Shown here one piece after another: positions 8,695 through 17,825 of a DNA stretch of 64,000 bases (positions within the stretch are counted from its first letter, which is position 1; each line of letters starts with the position of its first letter). The notes beneath the pieces were generated by a model. That model was not told the origin of the DNA. It did no database searches and was given only the letters and a program-made list of their open reading frames with translations. This stretch comes from Orrella marina (GTDB lineage Bacteria; Pseudomonadota; Gammaproteobacteria; Burkholderiales; Burkholderiaceae_B), in contig NZ_CP028901.1 of assembly GCF_003058465.1 (NCBI RefSeq), positions 1,860,001 to 1,924,000 on the forward strand, written 5' to 3'. Made by a program: the position numbers and the translations under genes.

Positions 8695-9891
8695 TCAAAC
8701 CACTCCGCGTTCATGCAGTCCTGCAATTTCAGCATCGGACAAGCCCAGCTCGCCTAGCACTTCATCTGTGTGCTCCCCCCATCCCGGCGCCTGAGTGGCA
8801 ACCTCGGCTGGCGTACGAGACAACGTCATCGGCTGAGTGATGTAGCGCCGTGTGGGCTGATCTGGTGCTGGCACATCGGCGACAACGCCAAGGTGTTTGA
8901 CCTGTGCGTCCTCAACCACCTGCGGAACGGTGTACACGGGGCCAGCAGGCACACCCGCATCGTTGAGCTCGGTCACCCAGTAATCTACCGTGTTCTTCGC
9001 AAATTCGACCTCAAGCAACTCACTGATCTTCTTGCGATTTGTCACACGCTTTTTCTCGGAATCGAAATCCGGATGCTCAATCCACTCTGGATGACCCAGC
9101 ATATTGCAAAGACGAATCCAGTTTCCGCGGCCCGATGCACCGATGTTGAACACACCGTCATTCGCCGTGAAGAGCCCCATCGGACTGCTGGTGGGATGGT
9201 CGTTTCCAGCCTGTCCTGGCACATCACCCTCGTTCAGGTAACGCGCCACCTGGAAGTCCATCATGGATATTTGCGAATGCAACAAGGATGTCTGCACCCA
9301 CTGCCCCTTGCCAGAACGTTCGCGCTCGACCAGAGCCACCAGAATACCGATTGCAGAATACAGCCCTGCACTCATGTCCGCGACAGCCAGTCCTGCACGC
9401 ACCGGACCAGACTCAGGGAAACCCGTGACTGACATCAGTCCGCCCATCCCCTGCATGATCTGGTCAAACCCGGGGCGGTTGGCATAGGGGCCAGTTTGCC
9501 CGTAACCTGAGATGCTGGCCAGAATGATGCGAGGGTTAACCTTTGCCAGCGTCTCGTAATCCAGGCCAAGCTTGCGTTTGACGTCCGGACGCCAGTTCTC
9601 GACCACGACATCCGCCGTCTCGACCAGCTTCATAAAAATCTCGAGTGCCCCTGGCTTTTTTAGATTGAGAGTCAGAGAACGTTTGTTGCGATTCAGATTC
9701 TGGAAGTCGCCACCGGTACGGTTGGCAGCAAACATCGCCTCATTGGGATCAACTCCCTTGGGAGGCTCGATGCGAATGACATCCGCACCAAAATCACTCA
9801 GGACGCGCACACAGTTCGGACCCGCACGAACTCGTGAGAGATCAAGGACACGAAAAGGCTTGAGAGCTTCAGATGCGTGAATTTTACTCAT
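8695..9891 (-). CDS. CaiB/BaiF family III CoA-transferase
   Basis: The 398-residue protein starts with the family signature FRVLDLSRVRAGPNCVRVL and DFGADVIRIEPP. The catalytic aspartate should be the Asp in GLAVADMSAGLYSA (about residue 170). RNKRSLTLNLK and the Gly-rich GYGQTGPYANRPGFD are also typical. Such enzymes move CoA between acyl-CoA and a free carboxylic acid through an aspartyl-CoA thioester. The ATG overlaps the stop of the amidase by 4 bases (9888-9891), so translation is coupled. A likely inferred job is to activate the carboxylic acid released by the amidase so that it can enter beta-oxidation-like steps. Confidence 0.9.
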   Translation of the reverse strand: MSKIHASEALKPFRVLDLSRVRAGPNCVRVLSDFGADVIRIEPPKGVDPNEAMFAANRTGGDFQNLNRNKRSLTLNLKKPGALEIFMKLVETADVVVENWRPDVKRKLGLDYETLAKVNPRIILASISGYGQTGPYANRPGFDQIMQGMGGLMSVTGFPESGPVRAGLAVADMSAGLYSAIGILVALVERERSGKGQWVQTSLLHSQISMMDFQVARYLNEGDVPGQAGNDHPTSSPMGLFTANDGVFNIGASGRGNWIRLCNMLGHPEWIEHPDFDSEKKRVTNRKKISELLEVEFAKNTVDYWVTELNDAGVPAGPVYTVPQVVEDAQVKHLGVVADVPAPDQPTRRYITQPMTLSRTPAEVATQAPGWGEHTDEVLGELGLSDAEIAGLHERGVV

Positions 9892-11231
9892 AACGAAATT
9901 TCCTTCTGTTGGGGCGTACGCGGCACGATGCCGTCTCGCCCGTATAGTTCATTCTGGATCCGCTGGCCAACTTCAAGTAACTGCCATTCATGACACGGTC
10001 TGGCAATCATCTGCAGACTCACAGGAAGTCCCTTGTTATCGGTACCAACGGGCATGGCCAGCGCGGGCAACCCCAGATAGTTGATCCATCCGCACATGCG
10101 GTGCATCGCCAGACTGGCATTGGCACTAAAACGCGCTCCTCCGGGATAGACTTCGTCTACATCCGGAATGCTTTGCAACTGTAAGGGCAGCATCAGGACG
10201 TCAGCATCGGCAAAAGCACTCTCGACAAACTGTTGAAGCAACTCCCCTCGCTGAGCCCTGCTCTGCTCATAGAACAAGACAGGCAAAGCCTGGCCCAGCA
10301 TGCCAAGTTGACGAACCTCGTCACAAGCCAGGTCACGTCGAATTCGTTCCATCTGACCCTGCCCTACTTCAGTACTCATCATGATTTGCACGTGGTGACT
10401 CGCCTGCTCGAAACACTGTGTCACGCGCCTCTGACGTTCGGCACTCAACGGCTGGGCAAACTCGCTCCAGCAGTCCCTAACTACCTGCGCCACCGGTTCG
10501 TGACCTGTCCCAAGCGTTTCGAATGCATCCCAGTACGACACGCTCACATTCGGATCATGACGTTCGAGCGACGGCACAAGCACCTCCAGCACATGACCCA
10601 GATCTTCAACGGCTCGCGCCAGAACACCAATGCTGTCCAGACTCGGGCAAAGAAGGGGCATCCCTTCTCGATCGATCAACCCGTGAGTTGTTTTAAGACC
10701 CATGACACCACAAGTCATGGAAGGAATACGCACCGAGCCTGCCGTATCGGTCCCAAGCGATGCGTACACCATCCCGCTTGCCACTGCCACTGCGCTGCCA
10801 CTGGAAGATCCGCCGACAGCAAGGCGTGGATCCAGCGGATTGACTGGTACGGGTAGTCGGCGGGTGAAGGCCGTCGCGGAACAGGCATCTTCGGCCATGC
10901 TCAAGGTGCCTAGTTGATGAAACCCCTGGGCTCTTAGTCTGGCCGGTGCGTTTGCGAGAACTTTTCCTGTACACACCTGACCACCATCACGTCCAAGTCC
11001 TGGACAGTAGCCATCCTGCTCAAAGATGTCCTTGTGCGCAACTGCCACACCGGAAAATGGCAATCCCGGCTGCCAGGGTTCGACCACATGACGAACGACG
11101 CCAGCAAATGTCTGCGCACCGAGCATGAAACGCTCGCGCTGACTTGCGCGCGCCTGAGCACAAGTCAAGTCTCCCTGTCTCAGCGCACGCAGTAATCCAT
11201 CGATGGTGTTTGGCAGATCATCAAGCAACAT
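9888..11231 (-). CDS. Amidase signature family protein
   Basis: A 447-residue amidase-signature hydrolase. The catalytic triad can be placed: Lys in VAHKDIFEQ, the cis-Ser in GGSSSGSAVAVASG, and the nucleophilic Ser in GTDTAGSVRIPS. It hydrolyses a C-N amide bond of an unknown substrate in the cytosol. ATG 11231 is preferred over TTG 11243 because GGGG lies 6 bases upstream. It overlaps the last 11 bases of the small gene ending at 11221 and overlaps the CoA-transferase start by 4 bases, so the three form a tight operon. The C-terminal half is divergent, as is usual in this family, and gives no clue to the substrate. Confidence 0.9.
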   Translation of the reverse strand: MLLDDLPNTIDGLLRALRQGDLTCAQARASQRERFMLGAQTFAGVVRHVVEPWQPGLPFSGVAVAHKDIFEQDGYCPGLGRDGGQVCTGKVLANAPARLRAQGFHQLGTLSMAEDACSATAFTRRLPVPVNPLDPRLAVGGSSSGSAVAVASGMVYASLGTDTAGSVRIPSMTCGVMGLKTTHGLIDREGMPLLCPSLDSIGVLARAVEDLGHVLEVLVPSLERHDPNVSVSYWDAFETLGTGHEPVAQVVRDCWSEFAQPLSAERQRRVTQCFEQASHHVQIMMSTEVGQGQMERIRRDLACDEVRQLGMLGQALPVLFYEQSRAQRGELLQQFVESAFADADVLMLPLQLQSIPDVDEVYPGGARFSANASLAMHRMCGWINYLGLPALAMPVGTDNKGLPVSLQMIARPCHEWQLLEVGQRIQNELYGRDGIVPRTPQQKEISL

Positions 11232-11526
11232 GGAGTACCCCAAGCGCCTTCATAAATTGCTGATCGCAATGTTCCAGCAGCTCGGCGCAATACTGAGGAT
11301 CCTGCGTGCCATGCAGGTCACGCCTTTGTGGATCAACTGCGTTCACAAAACCCGCTCGCAGGCGAACCAGTGATTTCAGAATGCGAACTTTCTCTTTATC
11401 GTCTGGCGGTCGCTGAAATCCCGCCAGACGTGGTTCAACCACCATCTGCCAGTACGTGATCGGATCTCCATCGCGACAAGCAAACTCGAGCTCTGCGGAG
11501 CGTCCTGAATAGGATTCCATTGCCAA
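11221..11526 (-). CDS. Small protein of unknown function leading the amidase operon
   Basis: I do not recognise this 101-residue protein. It begins MAMESYSGRSAELEF, contains a WQMVVEPRLAGFQRP segment and a central basic stretch (KEKVRILKSLVRLRAG), and has three cysteines. No membrane segment or signal peptide is visible, and it looks helical. It is the first gene of the operon and its end overlaps the amidase start by 11 bases. Some amidases, such as the AtzE/AtzG pair, need a small partner encoded just upstream; this one is longer and I see no clear AtzG similarity. A role as an amidase subunit is only inference from position. Confidence 0.65.
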   Translation of the reverse strand: MAMESYSGRSAELEFACRDGDPITYWQMVVEPRLAGFQRPPDDKEKVRILKSLVRLRAGFVNAVDPQRRDLHGTQDPQYCAELLEHCDQQFMKALGVLHVA

Positions 11527-11844
11527 ACGCCTCTTGTATATTTAAAGTTGAATTATAAATATATCATCAGTACATGGAAAATATTCAAATAGACACAAAT
11601 CTGACGCCAGCTGTGAAGGGACTTGAATGATCGATCCTAGCGGCATTTAGACAGTGAGAATCAGCCAAGTTTTGACCCACTCATCACCCTACCCTGAAGT
11701 ATCACCGCATTCAACGTCGCCTTCTGATACCGAAGCAGGTTGCAGGCCCAGTTCGCCGTCAAGGTAACCTGAACTTCTGGCAAGCTGCGCATCACAACAT
11801 TGCGCGGGAATTATCTGAAACCCATCTGGAAAGGACCTGCACCG
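11527..11844. other. Divergent promoter region between the two amidase transcripts
   Basis: This 318-bp gap separates the minus-strand amidase operon from the plus-strand amidase. The part nearest 11530-11600 is notably AT-rich (tatttaaagttgaattataa) and should contain the minus-strand promoter. I see no ORF with a plausible ribosome site, no RNA gene and no clear repeat. Confidence 0.4.
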
Positions 11845-13053
11845 ATGAACATCGATTCATATCTGGAATGCATTCAGCAAAAGGAAGCCCAGGTCAAGGC
11901 ATGGAAACACCACGACCCGCAACAAGTCCGGCAACAAATCAGAACTGCCAATCCCGGAGGCAGCCTGGCGGGATTGGCAGTCGGTGTGAAAGACATCTTT
12001 GACACTGCAGACATGCCAACAGGCTATGGCTCGAGCGCATACGAAGGTCATCAACCTGATCGTGATAGCTGGGCGGTACAACGTTTGCGTGCCGCTGGCG
12101 CCATCATCATGGGCAAGACCGTCACCACCGAGTTCGCATACACCCATGCAGGTCCGACGCGCAACCCACACAACCTCGCTCACACACCTGGCGGATCATC
12201 GAGCGGCTCGGCGGCTGCCGTTGCGGCGGGAATGGTGCCTGTTGCCCTTGGAACTCAGACCGGCGGTTCAGTCATCCGGCCATCAGCGTACTGTGGCGTC
12301 ATCGGGTTCAAGCCCACGCATGGTGCAATCAGCCTGCAAGGTGTATGTCCGCTCTCCCCGTCGATGGACACACTCGGCATTCACGCAGCAACGACCGAAC
12401 TGGCGCGTCAGGTATTCAGCGTGCTCTGCCCAAGACAGCATCGAGATTCAAGTTTCGCCCGTGAACCACTGCGACTAGCCTGGTTCCCTGGTCCACTCGC
12501 AAGCCAGGCCCAGCCGCAGGCCATCCAGTTGTTACAGTCCGTTCGCGAGAAAATCGAGACATCCGGGCTAGGCACTGTTACTGATCTTGAGTTTGGTAGT
12601 GATCATGCGCTGGGGCTGTCAGAATCCAACCGCATCATCATGCGCTATGAAGCCGCGCGTGCGCACAGAGATGTCTTCAGCACCCGCCGCGACTTGCTAG
12701 GCGCTGCGACGGTCGGACTGATCGAGACTGGACTTCGGACCACGGATGCACAGTATGAGCAGGCGATGCAGCAGGTCGAACGAGCGCACGCAGCCTTCAT
12801 GGCAGCCACCATGGGATTGGACGCCGTACTCACGCTCAGCTCACCTGGAGAGGCCCCGAGATTTGAAGAGGGAACTGGATCTTCATCCTTCAATCAGGCA
12901 TGGACCACGCTTGGCGCACCTTGCCTGACATTGCCTGCAGGCAAAGGACAAGCAGGGCTACCACTCGGCATTCAACTGATCGCAAGACCCGGTGAGGACC
13001 ACAGACTGCTCGACATTGGTCAGCGCATTCAGCAGACCTGCCTGAACACTTGA
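11845..13053 (+). CDS. Amidase signature family protein (second copy, different subgroup)
   Basis: The 402-residue amidase has Lys in GVKDIFDTADMPT (about residue 50), the Ser-rich core GGSSSGSAAAVAAG, and TQTGGSVIRPSAYCGVIGFKP containing the nucleophilic Ser. It resembles the aspartyl/glutamyl amidotransferase A-like single-subunit amidases, but there is no gatB or gatC beside it, so it is a free-standing amidase. ATG 11845 is chosen because AAAGGA lies 9 bases upstream; the in-frame start at 11800 would add 15 unfamiliar residues. It differs strongly from the minus-strand amidase, so it is not a recent duplicate. A strong hairpin follows the stop. Confidence 0.88.
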   Translation: MNIDSYLECIQQKEAQVKAWKHHDPQQVRQQIRTANPGGSLAGLAVGVKDIFDTADMPTGYGSSAYEGHQPDRDSWAVQRLRAAGAIIMGKTVTTEFAYTHAGPTRNPHNLAHTPGGSSSGSAAAVAAGMVPVALGTQTGGSVIRPSAYCGVIGFKPTHGAISLQGVCPLSPSMDTLGIHAATTELARQVFSVLCPRQHRDSSFAREPLRLAWFPGPLASQAQPQAIQLLQSVREKIETSGLGTVTDLEFGSDHALGLSESNRIIMRYEAARAHRDVFSTRRDLLGAATVGLIETGLRTTDAQYEQAMQQVERAHAAFMAATMGLDAVLTLSSPGEAPRFEEGTGSSSFNQAWTTLGAPCLTLPAGKGQAGLPLGIQLIARPGEDHRLLDIGQRIQQTCLNT

Positions 13054-13063
13054 GACCAGGATT

Positions 13064-13093
13064 CTGCCAGGCCCCACTGAAGGGGCCTGGCAG
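13064..13093. terminator. Bidirectional hairpin between convergent amidase and GST genes
   Basis: A perfect 12-bp stem (CTGCCAGGCCCC with GGGGCCTGGCAG) and a 6-base loop sit 10 bases after the amidase stop and 7 bases from the GST stop. There is no long T-run, but the position between convergent ends supports a terminator used from both sides. Confidence 0.75.
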
Positions 13094-13099
13094 GTTAGG

Positions 13100-13720
13100 T
13101 CAGGTCAGCGGCACTGCGCAATGTTTTACAAACCCAGGTTGCGAGCTGACACGTCCGTACCATGCTTGCAGATGAGGCAACGCCGGCCGCTCTATATCGA
13201 GCTCAAACCAGCGATAGGCGTTGACCGCAATCGGGATATCGCCAACTGACAGGTGAGTGCCCGCGACGTACGGCTGCACGGCCAGATGAGCATCCAGAAT
13301 TCCCAGCGTAACCCCAAGGTTCCGGATAGACTGTTCGACCGCCTGCATGTCACGCTCGGGCGGTTGCCTGCGAACTAGATTCAAGAATACGACCTTCATG
13401 TCAGGCCAGACTGTACCGGCACACCAGTCCATCCACTGATCAGTGCGCGCAGCGATCTGCTCATCTGCTGGCCAAAGTCCTCCCGTACCGTAACGTCGTG
13501 CAAGGTAACGCAAAATGGCGTGAGACTCCCAGAGAGTGAATCCACCATCATCAAGAACCGGAACCAGCCCGTTCGGATTCATGACTCGAAACTCGGGTGT
13601 AGTTGTCACGCCGAACTGCATACCTGCGTCGATGCGATCAAAGCGCACACCGACTTCCTCGCAAGCCCAGAGAACTTTCTGTACGTTGATCGAGTTTGCC
13701 CTGCCCCAGATTCTGACCAT
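13100..13720 (-). CDS. Glutathione S-transferase family protein (second)
   Basis: A 206-residue GST. The thioredoxin domain begins MVRIWGRANSINVQKVLW, with Ser/Asn in the active-site loop, then GLVPVLDDGGFTLWESHAI, which contains the cis-Pro and the ES glutathione-contact pair. The helical C-terminal domain includes LSVGDIPIAV, the conserved N-capping box. ATG 13720 is selected because TGGAGA lies about 9 bases before it; earlier in-frame starts to 13834 would overlap the divergent MaoC gene and add residues foreign to the family. The role is probably conjugation or glutathione-dependent isomerisation of an unknown catabolite. Confidence 0.88.
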   Translation of the reverse strand: MVRIWGRANSINVQKVLWACEEVGVRFDRIDAGMQFGVTTTPEFRVMNPNGLVPVLDDGGFTLWESHAILRYLARRYGTGGLWPADEQIAARTDQWMDWCAGTVWPDMKVVFLNLVRRQPPERDMQAVEQSIRNLGVTLGILDAHLAVQPYVAGTHLSVGDIPIAVNAYRWFELDIERPALPHLQAWYGRVSSQPGFVKHCAVPLT

Positions 13721-13825
13721 GCTGATGTCTCCACGATAATGTGAGGTTTTTAGGTATGCTAACGACTTGAATCGTCTCATACGAGTTGTTTCACTCATAT
13801 CTTTTGCATCCAGGGGGAATTCCAC

Positions 13826-14278
13826 ATGCGTCAAGTCAAATTCAGCGAGCTCAAATCATTGGTTGGCACCGAGATCGGAACCAGCGACTGGTGGCTTGTT
13901 GATCAGGAACGAATCAACAAGTTTGCTGAAGCCACCGGAGACTTCCAGTGGATCCACGTCGACACGGAGAAAGCCAAGGCTTCAAAATTTGGCGGCACCA
14001 TCGCCCATGGTTACCTGACGCTGTCTCTGCTTGCTGGCATGCGCTTTCAGACGTTTGAAGTCTCTGAGACAAGCATGGGTGTGAACTACGGCATGAACAA
14101 GGTACGGTTCCTGACCCCCGTCCCTGCGGGCAGCCGGGTCCGGGCCAAATACGAGCTGACCAACATCAATGAACGCAAGGATGGTGGTTACGAGTGCACG
14201 TTCACCGCAACAGTTGAACTCGAAGGCGCGCCCAAACCAGCCTGTGTCGCAGAAACTATCACCGTTTACTACCCCTAA
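13826..14278 (+). CDS. MaoC family (R)-specific enoyl-CoA hydratase-like protein
   Basis: A 150-residue single hot-dog protein. The hydratase motif is clear: FAEATGDFQWIHVD (Asp and His of the catalytic dyad) followed by GGTIAHGYLTLSL. Such enzymes hydrate trans-2-enoyl-CoA to (R)-3-hydroxyacyl-CoA, in fatty-acid breakdown or polyhydroxyalkanoate supply. An AGGGGG ribosome site precedes the ATG. It is divergent from the GST gene and is followed by a hairpin at 14288-14325, so it appears monocistronic. Confidence 0.9.
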   Translation: MRQVKFSELKSLVGTEIGTSDWWLVDQERINKFAEATGDFQWIHVDTEKAKASKFGGTIAHGYLTLSLLAGMRFQTFEVSETSMGVNYGMNKVRFLTPVPAGSRVRAKYELTNINERKDGGYECTFTATVELEGAPKPACVAETITVYYP

Positions 14279-14287
14279 CAGGATCTG

Positions 14288-14325
14288 TCTGGCCAGTGAA
14301 TCCAGTCAATGGATCGCTGGCCAGA
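14288..14325 (+). terminator. Hairpin after the MaoC gene
   Basis: The arms TCTGGCCAG and CTGGCCAGA, extended by TCCA/TGGA with a small internal mismatch, form a stable stem ten bases after the MaoC stop. There is no T-run, so intrinsic termination strength is uncertain. Confidence 0.5.
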
Positions 14326-14456
14326 ATACAGTGCCGATTTGAGCCACTCGATCAACGGTTGCCAGAAACGAACCAGTCTCCTGTGCGGAACATGGTTTGC
14401 TGCAGAAGCACCAGACGCAACAGAAACAGCGGACTTACGCAATCAAGTCTTTTCCG

Positions 14457-15860
14457 TCAAGCCAGTGCAAGATGGAACACAACGCCAAGCGAGAATGACA
14501 GGAGCATGGTACCTGGCAGCGTGGTCAGCCAGGTCATGACAATCCTGCGCAGAGTGATCCAGTTGATTTGCTGACCAGGCGTGCCTGCAACAGTACCAAC
14601 AATCGCCGAGGACAGCACGTGCGTCGTACTGACAGGCATACCTCCTCCATCTGCCATACCGATACTCAGAATGGCAGATACTTGCGCTGCAGCGCCCTGT
14701 GCAGGACTCATTGGCGAACTACCCATTCCCTCCCCCAGTGTCTTGACTATTTTCTTGTATCCAATCGCGGTCCCTGCGCCGAGTGCCAGCGCAGATAACA
14801 AGACTACCCATAATGGCACATGTTCCACGAAATCCTTGAGCAGCCCATACGCTTGACGCAGCATTCGCTCATCACTGGCAGACAGTTGATCACGGGGGGA
14901 CTGGTCATCCATCTTCCTGGCGATCTCGCTATAAAGCTCAAGCAATTTCTCTCGTGTAGCCAGGGCATCATGCGCTGACAGCGGAAGTTGCTGCTCTGCC
15001 TCAAGGCTTGTCACAAGCTGCTGCGCGTTGGTTTGCATGGAGTGATCACCGTGTCCCTGAGCCACCACTGCCACCTGACGCACCGAATTCGTAAGGTTGG
15101 CCTGATCACTCTGGTTCAGCCGTGCCAGGTCCAGACCGTACAAGGCAGGTGCCAGCCCAAACAGAACCACCATCATGAGTCCGATGCTCTTCTGACCGTC
15201 ATTAGAACCATGCAAAAGCGACACGCCTGCTGATCCCGCGATCAGCGATGCCCGGATCAGCCCATGCGGACGTTGCCCGGCAATTGCTGGCTGGTAGAGT
15301 GCCGGATTCCGGACGAAACGACGCAGCAAAGATAGCAACATGATGCCCAGCAGCAATCCGATGACGGGCGACAGAAACAGGGCAGCCAGAATGATTTCGC
15401 CCTGGTGCCAGTGAACCTGAGCACCAACAGGTTGACCTAGTAAGAACGCATGCGCCACAGACACGCCCAGTATCGAGCCAACATAAGCATGTGTTGTGGA
15501 GCTCGGAATCGCCAGCCACCAGGTACCGAAGTTCCAGATCACGGCACTGACAATCATGGCAAAAAACAAAGAGGCTTCACCCGGCGTGTTGATGCCTGCG
15601 ACCATATCCAGAGGAAGAAGGTAAACAAGACTGAATGCCACGGCTGTTCCAGCTCCCAGGACTCCGAGGAAATTGCAGACAGCCGCCAGACAGACCGCCT
15701 TCATGGGGCTCAGAGAATTGGAGTAGATAACTGTCGCAATGGCATTGGCGACATCGTGAAAGCCGTTGACGGCTTCCTGAAACAGAATCAACACAAAAAC
15801 CAGAACCAGAACCAGAACCACGGTAGACACCGTCAGTACGTCCGGCATATACCCTGTCAT
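14457..15860 (-). CDS. PiT family inorganic phosphate transporter
   Basis: The 467-residue membrane protein carries both PiT signature repeats: FHDVANAIATVIYSNSLSP near residue 35 and the matching region GSNDGQKSIGLMM near residue 220. Two further conserved segments, WWLAIPSSTTHAYVGSILG and DGGGMPVSTTHVLSSAIVG, hold the paired Ser-Thr-Thr-His motifs. It should import phosphate, or metal-phosphate, driven by protons across the inner membrane. A soluble loop of about 120 residues (about 245-350) separates the halves. The N-terminus has the run VLVLVLVFVL, written by a CCAGAA hexamer repeat in DNA. It stands alone, with no phoU-like gene adjacent. Confidence 0.93.
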   Translation of the reverse strand: MTGYMPDVLTVSTVVLVLVLVFVLILFQEAVNGFHDVANAIATVIYSNSLSPMKAVCLAAVCNFLGVLGAGTAVAFSLVYLLPLDMVAGINTPGEASLFFAMIVSAVIWNFGTWWLAIPSSTTHAYVGSILGVSVAHAFLLGQPVGAQVHWHQGEIILAALFLSPVIGLLLGIMLLSLLRRFVRNPALYQPAIAGQRPHGLIRASLIAGSAGVSLLHGSNDGQKSIGLMMVVLFGLAPALYGLDLARLNQSDQANLTNSVRQVAVVAQGHGDHSMQTNAQQLVTSLEAEQQLPLSAHDALATREKLLELYSEIARKMDDQSPRDQLSASDERMLRQAYGLLKDFVEHVPLWVVLLSALALGAGTAIGYKKIVKTLGEGMGSSPMSPAQGAAAQVSAILSIGMADGGGMPVSTTHVLSSAIVGTVAGTPGQQINWITLRRIVMTWLTTLPGTMLLSFSLGVVFHLALA

Positions 15861-16202
15861 TCAACTCTCCAGCCACGCTGTTGTTTAAAAACACGATCAT
15901 CCAGCGAGGGCAGCACAGGCCTGACTGAACGAATCACATATTGTGGAACATCAGGCCCGCATCACATCTACAGGTCAAAGATTGTCCGGATAGAAATCCT
16001 ATCCTTGAAAGATGACGAGTTTCTGACCGAATCAGAAATTCCCTTCGCTACAACAGTGATACGACTGTTCGCGCGTTGCCTTGTATCCAGGAGCATATTC
16101 AACAGTTGATGTTGGCAAGGCATAAGTTGTCATGCACGCGACGAGAATCACTTGGATCAAGCAACGCCGAAGGTTAGATTGCGTACATCCCTGGAGAAAT
16201 GC
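15861..16202. other. Divergent intergenic region between pit and fumarase genes
   Basis: This 342-bp region separates two divergent genes and must carry both promoters. I see no convincing core promoter pair, small ORF with a ribosome site, or RNA gene. GTG/TTG starts upstream of 16203 in the fumarase frame are judged unused. Confidence 0.35.
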
Positions 16203-17699
16203 ATGAAACAGATTCCATCAACCCACGTCACCCAAAGCATCACTGATGCGCTGCAGTTCATCAGCTACTACCATCCCACCGACTTCGTGCAGGCACTCAC
16301 GTCAGCGTGGACACGCGAGACCGGCCCCGCAGCAAAGAATGCACTGCTGCAATTGCTGGTCAACAGCAAGATGAGCGCGACCGGGCACCGTCCTGTATGT
16401 CAGGACACTGGTGTAGCGCACGTGTTTTTCAGGATGGGGATGGACGTCCGAATCATCGCTCCTGACGGCCAGCCCACCCCGACACTGCAGGCAATGGCGA
16501 ATGAAGGAACGCGTCAGGCTTACACGCTCCCCACCAACCCGCTTCGCGCGTCCATGGTGACGGATCCTTTAGGCCAGCGTCTGAACACACATGACAACTC
16601 TCCGGCGATCGTTCACATCGAACTGGTAGAGGGTGATGTCTTCGAACTCACTGTGGTTGCAAAAGGAGGAGGTGGCGACGTCAAGGCCAGGTATGGCATG
16701 CTCAACGCCCGAGACAACGTTGCGGACTGGGTTGTTGATCAACTGCCTGGCATGGGTGCTGGATGGTGCCCGCCTGGCGTGCTCGGAATCGGCGTGGGTG
16801 GCAGTCCCGAGCAAGCCATGGTCATGGCAAAGCGGTCGTTATTTGCCCCCATCAACATTCAGGACCTGCAGAACAAGGAAAACCCTGATCCAGTCGAAAA
16901 ATTGCGGCTCGAAGTATTTGAAAGAGTCAACGCGCTGGGCATCGGGGCGCAGGGTCTGGGTGGTCTGCAAACCGTGCTTGACGTCAAAGTGCTCACGGCG
17001 CCCTGCCATGCTGCCCTTCAACCGGTGGCGCTGATTCCAAACTGTGCTGCGACCCGCTTCATCACCTTCGAGCTTGACGGTTCGGCACCTGCGGAGTTCG
17101 ACCCTCCTGCGCTCGACATCTGGTCGGACATTCCCGACACATTGCCAACGGGAGACGGCAGTCGTGTGGACTTGGACCACTTAAGCAAGGAGCAAGTGGC
17201 GCAATGGAAAGTCGGAGACCGACTGCTGCTAAGCGGAACACTGTTGACAGGGCGTGACGCGGCCCACCACCGGATGCATCAGATGCTCGAGCGCGGCGAA
17301 CCGCTGCCAGTCGACCTCAGAGGCAAGGCACTCTTCTATGTCGGACCAGTCGACCCGATTGAAGGTGAAGCCGTAGGCCCGGCAGGTCCCACCACCTCTG
17401 CACGCATGGACAAGTTCATGCCCCGACTGCTCGAGGAGACAGGACTGCTACTCACGGTAGGCAAGGCGGAACGAGGACCTGTTGCGATCGATGCCATCCG
17501 CAAGCACGGCACACCTTACCTGGTGACGGTTGGCGGCGCAGCATTCCTGGTCGCAAAAGCAATTAAACAAGCCAGAGTGATTGCATTCGAAGACCTGGGG
17601 ATGGAAGCGATTTACGAGTTTAAAGTCAAGGACATGCCTGTCACGGTTGGAATCGATGCCAGAGGACAGACGATATACCGAATGGCAAAGGCAGAGTAA
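16203..17699 (+). CDS. fumA: Fumarate hydratase, class I
   Basis: A 498-residue protein with the two class I domains in order. The N-terminal alpha domain contains CQDTGVAHVFF (an iron-sulfur ligand Cys) and GGGGDVKARYGML; the C-terminal beta domain contains LFYVGPVDPIEGEAVGPAGP and RMDKFMPRLLE. It interconverts fumarate and malate in the TCA cycle with an oxygen-sensitive [4Fe-4S] cluster. The start ATG 16203 has CTGGAG upstream and gives the usual length of about 500 residues. I cannot separate FumA, FumB and the tartrate dehydratase-like members by eye, so the symbol is a class label. It appears monocistronic. Confidence 0.9.
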   Translation: MKQIPSTHVTQSITDALQFISYYHPTDFVQALTSAWTRETGPAAKNALLQLLVNSKMSATGHRPVCQDTGVAHVFFRMGMDVRIIAPDGQPTPTLQAMANEGTRQAYTLPTNPLRASMVTDPLGQRLNTHDNSPAIVHIELVEGDVFELTVVAKGGGGDVKARYGMLNARDNVADWVVDQLPGMGAGWCPPGVLGIGVGGSPEQAMVMAKRSLFAPINIQDLQNKENPDPVEKLRLEVFERVNALGIGAQGLGGLQTVLDVKVLTAPCHAALQPVALIPNCAATRFITFELDGSAPAEFDPPALDIWSDIPDTLPTGDGSRVDLDHLSKEQVAQWKVGDRLLLSGTLLTGRDAAHHRMHQMLERGEPLPVDLRGKALFYVGPVDPIEGEAVGPAGPTTSARMDKFMPRLLEETGLLLTVGKAERGPVAIDAIRKHGTPYLVTVGGAAFLVAKAIKQARVIAFEDLGMEAIYEFKVKDMPVTVGIDARGQTIYRMAKAE

Positions 17700-17825
17700 G
17701 GCAGATTGAGATGCAATCAGAGACAATTGGTCGCAAAGAGCGTTGCGCCAGGTCGGGCGCCTGAGCTCTACCCGGACAACTCGATCAGACCGTGCCACGG
17801 TACTGTTCGGGTCGTCCGACCATCA

